From: Christensenella sp. UBA6420
GTDB taxonomy: Bacteria > Bacillota > Clostridia > Christensenellales > DTU072
Direction: 5' to 3'
DNA: 7,360 nucleotides
Assembly (NCBI GenBank): GCA_002439705.1
Contig: DJPE01000012.1
Span: 32,758-40,117, forward strand
Part shown: positions 1-5,291 of the stretch, in pieces
Numbering within the stretch: position 1 is the first letter of the stretch
How the letters are laid out: each line of letters begins with the position of its first letter
The notes under the pieces: generated by a model
Databases searched by the model: none
Told to the model about the DNA's origin: nothing
Seen by the model: only the letters and a program-made list of their open reading frames with translations
Program-made: the position numbers and the translations under genes

Positions 1-160
1 GGGGCATCGCTCCAAGCCCCCTTAATAAACCCCTTTCCTCATAATGTTCCCCCTTATCCGAATTTAAACGAAGGTAGACTTTCTCTACAAACTAAATACT
101 TGAATAAACTTAAATTAAGCGGATAGAAATAAATTTTTCTTTTTGATATATAATTCCGTT
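1..160. other. Intergenic stretch with no supported gene
   Basis: I see no credible coding region here. The stretch from about 61 to 160 is markedly richer in A and T than the genes to the right. Two small inverted repeats are visible: GGGGC (1-5) with GCCCC (16-20), and GTAGA (74-78) with TCTAC (84-88). Neither is followed by a U-tract that would make it an obvious terminator. On the minus strand an AAGGGGG ribosome-site-like run precedes an ATG at 40-42, but the frame closes after six codons. The start of a further minus-strand gene beyond position 1 is possible but cannot be shown. Confidence 0.5.
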
Positions 161-163
161 AGC

Positions 164-250
164 TCGCAACTTGCTTGCGAAATTCGCGTCACGCAGTGAC
201 AATTCGTTATCGTCGCACGATAAATTCGTTTCGCTTGCGGCGAAAATTCG
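164..250. repeat. Array of four hairpins joined by AATTCG linkers
   Basis: Four short perfect inverted repeats follow one another. Hairpin 1 is TCGCAA (164-169) with TTGCGA (175-180). Hairpin 2 is GTCAC (188-192) with GTGAC (196-200). Hairpin 3 is TTATCGT (207-213) with ACGATAA (217-223). Hairpin 4 is TTTCGC (229-234) with GCGAAA (240-245). Each is followed by the same hexamer AATTCG, at 181, 201, 223 and 245, giving a period of 20 to 22 bp. Stem sequences differ from unit to unit while the linker is constant, and loops are 3 to 5 nt. The array lies just beyond the operon terminator on the minus strand. It could be a dispersed intergenic repeat of the REP/MITE kind, a structured RNA, or a protein-binding or cruciform-forming site; the sequence alone does not decide. 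It is not a CRISPR, because there is no long identical repeat. Confidence 0.8.
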
Positions 251-281
251 TAATAAAAAAGCAAGACGGATTGTCTTGCTT
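251..281 (-). terminator. Rho-independent terminator of the minus-strand operon
   Basis: A 9 bp perfect stem, AAGCAAGAC (259-267) with GTCTTGCTT (273-281), closes a 5 nt loop. Read on the minus strand, the stem is followed directly by a T-rich tail (complement of the A-run at 255-260, then TATTA), the classic intrinsic terminator layout. It lies about 100 bp past the galE stop codon and is the first strong terminator seen after any gene of the run. On the plus strand there is no U-tract after the stem, so it is probably one-directional. Confidence 0.9.
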
Positions 282-316
282 CCTTATGAGTCCGACTTAC
301 ACGGGCAAAATTTTTA

Positions 317-340
317 CCGCACAAAGTCTTACGACTGCGG
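317..340 (-). other. Possible bulged hairpin in the galE 3' untranslated region
   Basis: CCGC (317-320) pairs with GCGG (337-340), and AGTC (325-328) pairs with GACT (333-336) around a four-base loop, with a four-base bulge between the two helices. On the minus strand it is followed by TAAAAATTTT, which is a poor terminator tail. It may be an auxiliary 3'-end structure, but chance pairing is not excluded. The rest of 282-378 is untranslated leader to the terminator, with no other element I can support. Confidence 0.3.
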
Positions 341-378
341 AAAAGTCCCGCATAACGAGTGGTCGGTTGAAAATTCGT

Positions 379-1392
379 CTAATTCTTATATCCCGACGGG
401 TTATGCGACTGCCAATTCCAGGTGTCCCTACACATATCGTCCAAGGTAAGTTTCGCTTTGAAGCCTAATTCTTTTTCGGCTTTATCTCCGTTGGCGTAGC
501 ATGCGGCGACGTCGCCGGGGCGGCGGGGTACTATCTTATAGGGGATTTCTTTTCCGCAGGCTTTACTAAAAGCTTTTACCATATCGAGAACGGAGTAGCC
601 TACTCCCGTGCCGATATTGAATATTCCCACGCCGTAATCTTCGATATGTTCGAGAGCCTTTATGTGGGCTTCGGCAAGGTCGACTACGTGGATATAGTCG
701 CGTACGCCGGTTCCGTCGGGGGTATCGTAGTCGTCGCCGAACACGCTGAGACATTCGCGTTTTCCTACCGCCACCTGACTTATATACGGCATAAGATTGT
801 TGGGGATACCTTTCGGGTCTTCGCCTATTCTTCCGCTGGCGTGCGCTCCGACGGGGTTGAAGTACCTGAGGAGCATTATGTGCCATTCGGGGTCGGCTTT
901 CTGAATGTCGATGAGCATTCTCTCGCCCATAAGTTTGGTCGCGCCGTACGGATTGGTCACTTCGCCCATAGGCATATCTTCGGTAAGGGGAAGTTTTTTC
1001 GGGTTACCGTAGACGGTAGCCGACGACGAGAAGACGAGTCTTTTACAGTTGTGTTTCGTCATTACGTCCACCAAAGCAAGGTTGCTCATAAGGTTATTTT
1101 CATAGTACATGGCAGGATGAGCGCAGCTTTCGCCCACCGCTTTGAGTCCCGCGAAGTGTATTACCGCGTAAATATCGTTTTCGGTGAAAACTCTGTCGAG
1201 AAGTTCTTTATCTCTGCAATCGCCGCGATAGAATTTTATTTTCTTCCCGGTAAGTTCTTCCACTCTCTTTATACTCTCTTCGCAACTGTTTACCAGATTG
1301 TCGAGAGCTACTACTTCATACCCGCGTTCGAGTAAAAGCACGTTGGTATGGCTGGCTATATATCCGGCGCCGCCGGTCACGAGTATTTTCAT
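379..1392 (-). CDS. galE: UDP-glucose/UDP-N-acetylglucosamine 4-epimerase GalE
   Basis: This 337-residue, full-length extended SDR enzyme interconverts UDP-glucose and UDP-galactose in the cytoplasm with bound NAD. The NAD motif at residues 6-13 reads TGGAGYIA. The usual last glycine is Ala13, a mild oddity. Catalytic Ser124 lies in FSSSATVYG and the YxxxK pair is Tyr149/Lys153 (NPYGATK). RYFNPVGAH (176-184) and the RRPGD substrate loop (290-294) are intact, and the C-terminus WQSHNPSGY is typical of the family. Cys298 (AACYAN) occupies the position of E. coli Tyr299 and human Cys307. A small residue there is known to let the enzyme also accept UDP-GlcNAc/UDP-GalNAc, so I infer dual specificity. 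The start is supported by AAGGAGG (1397-1403) and a 4 bp ATGA overlap with the stop of the preceding gene, implying translational coupling. It is the last gene of the operon. Confidence 0.95.
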   Translation of the reverse strand: MKILVTGGAGYIASHTNVLLLERGYEVVALDNLVNSCEESIKRVEELTGKKIKFYRGDCRDKELLDRVFTENDIYAVIHFAGLKAVGESCAHPAMYYENNLMSNLALVDVMTKHNCKRLVFSSSATVYGNPKKLPLTEDMPMGEVTNPYGATKLMGERMLIDIQKADPEWHIMLLRYFNPVGAHASGRIGEDPKGIPNNLMPYISQVAVGKRECLSVFGDDYDTPDGTGVRDYIHVVDLAEAHIKALEHIEDYGVGIFNIGTGVGYSVLDMVKAFSKACGKEIPYKIVPRRPGDVAACYANGDKAEKELGFKAKLTLDDMCRDTWNWQSHNPSGYKN

Positions 1393-1958
1393 ATATCCTC
1401 CTTTATTTCCGCCCGTAAAAAGGCGTTTGTTTTATGAAACTTGTCGCAGAACGTAGGACTCAGGGAGTAGAGATTGAGATACCCCGTTTCGTCGTAGTCC
1501 TGCCTGTGGGCGTTGAAGTAAAAGGGATTACAGAACCCTATTTTTTTCAACTCCTTTACACTCAGTATTATATCACAAGCCCAGCCGTCGGCAAGCGTTT
1601 CCACGCGACTTTTTATAACGTTTTCTTTAAGGGGCGTAATTACTATATCTCCTTCTCCGTCGCGGTTGTTTACAAGGACGCAATAGTCGGCGTTATTATA
1701 ATTACATTCGATTTCAAGATACCTTCCTTTGTCGCCGAGCGTAATCATAAGCTCCACGATATCGCCGTCGTAAAGGGAGTCGTTGTAATTAAAATGTCTG
1801 GGATAAAAATAGTCTTCCTTGCACTCGAACCGAAAACGGAAAACGTCGCCGTTTTCTTCGGCATAGAATAAAGTTTTTTTGCTCGGTTTTCCCGTTCTGG
1901 TATCTTTTAAGAAAAATTTTTCTCCGTCGAAGCGGAAAATTTTATTTGAAAAATCCAT
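1389..1958 (-). CDS. Small cytoplasmic CBM9-like (family 9 carbohydrate-binding-like) protein
   Basis: This 189-residue protein has no signal peptide or membrane segment. Its pattern resembles the CBM9-like/DOMON beta-sandwich family. There is an early strand pair (LFYAEENGDVFRFRFE, about 30-45) and a YDGDIVELMI segment (63-72), matching the family's 'gD.vEl.i' signature. An aromatic/acidic strand YLEIECNYN follows (80-88), and the C-terminal part has FNAHR (148-152), SLSP (165-168) and FHK (174-176), like the 'N.yR...sP...FH.P' end of these domains. The family is best known as a sugar-binding module on secreted enzymes; a free-standing cytosolic copy inside a nucleotide-sugar operon is less usual. 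The start has AAGGA six bases upstream. The gene begins inside the end of the kinase gene (17 bp overlap) and its stop overlaps the galE start by 4 bp. Its function is unknown; a sugar- or glycan-related role is inferred from fold and context only. Confidence 0.7.
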   Translation of the reverse strand: MDFSNKIFRFDGEKFFLKDTRTGKPSKKTLFYAEENGDVFRFRFECKEDYFYPRHFNYNDSLYDGDIVELMITLGDKGRYLEIECNYNNADYCVLVNNRDGEGDIVITPLKENVIKSRVETLADGWACDIILSVKELKKIGFCNPFYFNAHRQDYDETGYLNLYSLSPTFCDKFHKTNAFLRAEIKEDI

Positions 1959-2994
1959 CGGTAATCCTTGTGAATAAATCGAGTTTTTTAAGTACGTCTT
2001 CCGCCAGAACCAACTGATTTTCCGCGCGGACTAAGTTGTGTTCGGGGTATTTCGCACCGAAATAAATATCGTTTTCAAGGAAATCCGCCAAAAATCTCAT
2101 CCCGCACTCGTAGGTATACAAAAACGCGCTTATCGGCAAAAGACTTCTTTCTTTGTCGGTGACTTCGAGATTGTTCGTCAAAAAACCTTTGCAGAACGCT
2201 TCGTAAAACTCGGGGTCGGCTTTAACTTCCCCTATTTCGGGGCTGTCTTCGGGACGAGTCGTGCCGCCCGACCTTATCGCGTCGCCGAAGTCGTACAGTA
2301 GACTCCCTTTCATAACGGTATCAAGGTCTATTACGGTAAGAGAACCGTCGCTTCCTATGACGAGATTGTTTATTTTCGTGTCGTTATGGGTGACTCTGTA
2401 AGGAATTTCTCCTTTCCTTAACGGCTTTTCCACGACGTCGCACAGTTTTTTATACCCCGCGTATCTTTCGATAAGAGTTTCCGCCCTTTTTCGTCTTTCG
2501 CTCGGAACGGAAGCGGCTTTAATAAAATCGGCGTATCTTTTCGGGGTGTTGTGAAAATCGGGTATCGTGTCGTACAGAACGCCGTCGAAATCCCGTAAGT
2601 ATTCCTGAAACTTACCGAAGCCCTTACCGACTATTTCCATATCCGACGGATTTGTTATTCTTTCTTTAATTTCGCCGTCGGCGTAGGTCATAAGCCTGTA
2701 CGTTCCGCCTTTATATTCTACGAACTTTTTTCCGTCTTTCGCCTTTACGGGAACGACGGTATTTCCGCCCTTTTTCGCAACGTGGGCGGTGACTGCCGTT
2801 ATATTTTCCATCATCTTATCGACGGAACTGAAAATAGCGGTGTCGAGTTTCTGCAAGGTGAACTTACCTTTGTCCGTAACGCAAAGAAAAGTTGCGTTTA
2901 TATGACCGCAACCTATTCTTTTACATTCCTTTACGGCGGCGTCTATATCGAATAAACTTACCGCCGATAAACAGTCTTCTACCTTGGCTTCCAT
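1942..2994 (-). CDS. NahK-like N-acetylhexosamine 1-kinase (APH-fold phosphotransferase)
   Basis: This 350-residue cytoplasmic kinase has the aminoglycoside phosphotransferase fold. The N-lobe opens with GHINATF (30-36) and FTLQKLDTAIF (45-55), then MMENITAVTAHV (61-72), a pattern characteristic of the N-acetylhexosamine 1-kinase branch. The catalytic Brenner-type motif is THNDTKINN (202-210) with His203, Asp205 and Asn210. The metal-binding segment is VIDLDTVMKGSLLYDFGDAI (221-240) with Asp223 and Asp225. Bifidobacterial NahK is of similar size and phosphorylates GlcNAc or GalNAc at C1 with ATP. I infer the same kind of reaction, supported by the GlmU-like and GalE neighbours, but the exact sugar is not proven, and another hexose or amino alcohol remains possible. 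The start lies 4 bp after the preceding stop with only a weak purine-rich site, suggesting translation by coupling. The reading frame is intact. Confidence 0.78.
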   Translation of the reverse strand: MEAKVEDCLSAVSLFDIDAAVKECKRIGCGHINATFLCVTDKGKFTLQKLDTAIFSSVDKMMENITAVTAHVAKKGGNTVVPVKAKDGKKFVEYKGGTYRLMTYADGEIKERITNPSDMEIVGKGFGKFQEYLRDFDGVLYDTIPDFHNTPKRYADFIKAASVPSERRKRAETLIERYAGYKKLCDVVEKPLRKGEIPYRVTHNDTKINNLVIGSDGSLTVIDLDTVMKGSLLYDFGDAIRSGGTTRPEDSPEIGEVKADPEFYEAFCKGFLTNNLEVTDKERSLLPISAFLYTYECGMRFLADFLENDIYFGAKYPEHNLVRAENQLVLAEDVLKKLDLFTRITDGFFK

Positions 2995-2998
2995 CGGA

Positions 2999-3991
2999 TT
3001 ATTTTCTTTCCCAGTTCGGTTTGAACACCTGACGGGAACGAGCTATGCACATATTCCCTTCGGGGATATCCTGCGTAATGGTGCTGCCCGCCGCAATGAA
3101 CGCTCCGTTATTGACGGTGACGGGAGCGACTAAGTTAGTGTTGGCTCCGATAAACACGTTGCTGCCGACCTTGCATCTGTTCTTCGATACCCCGTTGTAG
3201 TTAGCGAACACGCTTCCGCAGCCTATGTTGGTGTTTTCGCCGACGTCGCTGTCGCCTACGTACGCAAGGTGCGCCATCTTTACGCCGTCGCTTATATTAC
3301 TGTTCTTTATTTCCACGAAGTCGCCCACACGGCAGCACGCTCCTATGTTAGCTCCTTTTCTAAGGCAAGCGAACGGTCCTACGGTGGTGTTGTCGCCTAT
3401 CTTCGCTTCCAACGCGTAGGTGGAACGGATATCCACGTTTTCGCCGACTTCGGTATCTATAAGTTCGCAATGGGGAAACACAACTGCGTTTTTATGAATA
3501 TAGGTCTTACCCCTTAACGATACCATCGGGTGAATAATCGCGCCGTCTTCTATGGTTACGTCAAGGTCTATATATGTAGTGGCGGGGTCGTACATAAGTA
3601 CGTTCCTGTCGACGTATTTTGCCATAACGTAGTCTTTCATGTGGGTGTTGATTACCCCTACGTCGGCGAGCGTCTTCACCTGAAAAGCAAAGATATTTTC
3701 GCACTGCTTATATTCGCCTTTATAACCTTTGTAAGTGACGTATCCGTCGCCTATCTTGTAGCAGGTCTTCAAGCCCCTGCTGACTTCTTCGATGTCGTTA
3801 AGAAATTCGTCGTTGACGAGCGGAGTGTCGTTATAGAGTACGCAATAGTATCCGTCGATATTTTCGGGTATATCCTTTTCCGATTCTATCTCGGTGACGT
3901 CTTTAAGAAAATAGTCCTGAATTCCTTTAAGCGAACGCCCGGATACGCTGACGTGCGCAAATCTTTCTTCCTTGAATCTAAAAACTTTCAT
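2999..3991 (-). CDS. GlmU-type glucosamine-1-phosphate N-acetyltransferase lacking the uridylyltransferase half
   Basis: The protein is 330 residues from the chosen start, against about 450-460 for normal GlmU. From about residue 113 to the end it is a GlmU C-terminal left-handed beta-helix with hexapeptide repeats. The acetyl-transfer residues are visible: Arg211 (LRKGA), Lys229 (FVEIKNS), His241 and Tyr244 (AHLAYVGD), Asn264 (ANYNG) and Lys270, matching E. coli Arg333, Lys351, His363, Tyr366, Asn386 and Lys392. It should convert GlcN-1-P to GlcNAc-1-P with acetyl-CoA. The N-terminal ~110 residues have no LxxGxGTRM...K pyrophosphorylase signature. A NDTPLV stretch (54-59) recalls the GDxPL metal site and may be a relic. 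The start at 3991 is chosen because GAGGAG lies eight bases upstream and the ATG overlaps the glmM stop as ATGA. A longer 343-residue reading from 4030 would lie inside glmM. UDP-GlcNAc formation must be completed by another protein. Confidence 0.85.
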   Translation of the reverse strand: MKVFRFKEERFAHVSVSGRSLKGIQDYFLKDVTEIESEKDIPENIDGYYCVLYNDTPLVNDEFLNDIEEVSRGLKTCYKIGDGYVTYKGYKGEYKQCENIFAFQVKTLADVGVINTHMKDYVMAKYVDRNVLMYDPATTYIDLDVTIEDGAIIHPMVSLRGKTYIHKNAVVFPHCELIDTEVGENVDIRSTYALEAKIGDNTTVGPFACLRKGANIGACCRVGDFVEIKNSNISDGVKMAHLAYVGDSDVGENTNIGCGSVFANYNGVSKNRCKVGSNVFIGANTNLVAPVTVNNGAFIAAGSTITQDIPEGNMCIARSRQVFKPNWERK

Positions 3992-5283
3992 AATACTTTC
4001 TCCTCGATAAATTTTTTGATTTCGGCGCATTTTTTCTTCGCCTTTTCCATACTCTCGGCTTCGACGAGAATCCTTATCTTCGGTTCGGTTCCGCTCGGTC
4101 TTATTACCGTGCGGTATTCCTTATCTACATTGTCTATATAATTTTTTATTTCCGCGTCGGTACGGAATTTATTTACCGCCGCCTTGTCGCAGATTACGCA
4201 GTCGCTTGCCGACGGATATTCCTTAATGTCGTCGGCTACGCTTAGCGGAGTGACTTCGTTAAGTTCCGCCGTAAGGAGCGAAGCTAATATTCCGTCGCCC
4301 GTCGGCATATAGTCGGTAAAAATTATATGTCCGCTTTCTTCTCCGCCCACGTTGTAACCGTGTTTTTCCATCTCGCGGAAAACGCACTTGTCGCCTACCG
4401 CCGTGCGTACTAAGTTTATTCCCGCCTTTTTGCAAGCGGCTTCGGTGCCGAGATTGCTCATTACCGTGCCTACCATCGTGTCGTCGACTAATTTCCCTTT
4501 TGTCTTCATATCCTTGCAATGAACGTACATAAGGTGGTCGCCGTTATAAATTTTGCCGCCCTGAACGCACATTACTCTGTCGCCGTCGCCGTCGTAAGAA
4601 AACCCTATGTCGTAATCGCCCTTTTCCATAATTTTAAGCAAGGTTGCGGGTACGGTCGCTCCGCAGTTTTCGTTTATTTCCTTTCCGTCGGTATCGGTAA
4701 AGTAAGCGTCGACTTCCGCGCCTGCTTCTCTGAAAATTTCGGGGGCTATTACGCTCGTGGCGCCGTTCGCCGTATCGAGAGCTATCTTTACTCCTTTAAG
4801 GCGTACGGGATTGACTTTTTTCAAAAGGTATTTTATATATTCTTTCCCGCCGTCGCGGACTTTTTCTACCTTGCCTCCGCCTGAGCGTTCGGTTTTCTTA
4901 TCGCCGTCTATATACTCTTCCACTTTGAGTTCGATTTCTTCCGAAACCTTATTCCCTTCGGCGGAAAACAGCTTTACGCCGTTGTATTCGGGCGGATTAT
5001 GGCTCGCCGACAGCATTATTCCGTAGTCGCAACCGTGTTTTTTGGTTAAAAACGCAAGCACGGGCGTGGGTACCATTCCCGCGAGAAGCACGGTTTTGCC
5101 GCAGTCGGACAAAACTTCCGCCATCGTGTTTTCTATCCGCGGTCCGCTTTCTCTCGGGTCGCGCCCGATAATAACCTTTTCGCAGCGGGGCAAGCAGGCT
5201 ATCCCTTCCGATATTCTCGTAAGATACTCTTCGGTAAACAGGTTTTCTTTACAGCGGATTCCGTCGGTTCCAAAATGTTTCAT
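3988..5283 (-). CDS. glmM: Phosphoglucosamine mutase GlmM
   Basis: This 431-residue, full-length member of the alpha-D-phosphohexomutase superfamily interconverts GlcN-6-P and GlcN-1-P, the step before acetylation on the road to UDP-GlcNAc. It opens with KHFGTDGIR (2-10), the GlmM hallmark, although the usual glycine after Arg10 is Cys11. The phosphoserine loop LSASHNP (91-97) carries catalytic Ser94. The Mg2+ site is DGDGDR (231-236), the sugar-recognition loop is GGEESGH (313-319) followed by TDYMPTGDGI, and the phosphate-binding loop is RPSGTEPKIRI (395-405). GlmM is favoured over phosphomannomutase or phosphoglucomutase by the start motif, by TAVGDK (294-299), by the TGDG segment and by the GlmU-like gene next door. 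The start has AGGAG five bases upstream, overlapping the TAG stop of the dehydratase gene (8 bp gap). Its stop overlaps the next start as ATGA. Confidence 0.9.
   Translation of the reverse strand: MKHFGTDGIRCKENLFTEEYLTRISEGIACLPRCEKVIIGRDPRESGPRIENTMAEVLSDCGKTVLLAGMVPTPVLAFLTKKHGCDYGIMLSASHNPPEYNGVKLFSAEGNKVSEEIELKVEEYIDGDKKTERSGGGKVEKVRDGGKEYIKYLLKKVNPVRLKGVKIALDTANGATSVIAPEIFREAGAEVDAYFTDTDGKEINENCGATVPATLLKIMEKGDYDIGFSYDGDGDRVMCVQGGKIYNGDHLMYVHCKDMKTKGKLVDDTMVGTVMSNLGTEAACKKAGINLVRTAVGDKCVFREMEKHGYNVGGEESGHIIFTDYMPTGDGILASLLTAELNEVTPLSVADDIKEYPSASDCVICDKAAVNKFRTDAEIKNYIDNVDKEYRTVIRPSGTEPKIRILVEAESMEKAKKKCAEIKKFIEEKVL
4000..4005 (-). promoter_or_regulatory. Shine-Dalgarno site fixing the start of the GlmU-like gene
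   Basis: On the minus strand GAGGAG sits eight bases before the ATG at 3989-3991 and inside the last codons of glmM. It favours this internal start over the in-frame ATG at 4030, which would add 13 residues unlike the family and buried in the upstream gene. Confidence 0.8.
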
Positions 5284-5291
5284 CTTGTCTC

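Noticed and set aside
22..42. Six-codon minus-strand frame (MRKGVY) after an AAGGGGG run
   Set aside because: It is too short to call a gene or leader peptide, there is no attenuator-like structure with U-tract, and what follows lies outside the window.
149..154. Consensus TATAAT -10 box on the plus strand just before the hairpin array
   Set aside because: No acceptable -35 hexamer or correctly placed extended -10 is present, and the stretch is AT-rich, so a chance match is likely. It would matter only if RNA-seq showed a plus-strand transcript.
164..250. CRISPR array
   Set aside because: The only identical element is a 6 bp linker, and the units between are palindromes of 13-17 bp rather than unique spacers. 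No cas genes are present.
300..353. 18-codon minus-strand frame between galE and the terminator
   Set aside because: It has no ribosome site and no recognisable product; chance frames of this length are expected.
115..468. Open frames of 69-97 residues crossing the hairpin array, terminator and galE end
   Set aside because: They read through inverted repeats and a strong terminator on either strand, lack ribosome sites, and two overlap galE antisense. They are artefacts of the repeat region.
646..1335. 229-residue open frame on the plus strand, antisense to galE
   Set aside because: It lies wholly inside galE on the other strand, resembles no known protein, has no good ribosome site, and is explained by codon bias of the real gene. 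The same applies to the plus-strand frames at 1434-1871, 3530-4141 and 6204-6758.
3992..4030. Longer start for the GlmU-like gene at 4030
   Set aside because: The extra 13 residues are encoded inside glmM. The ATG at 3991 has a strong GAGGAG site and the same ATGA overlap style as the galE junction.
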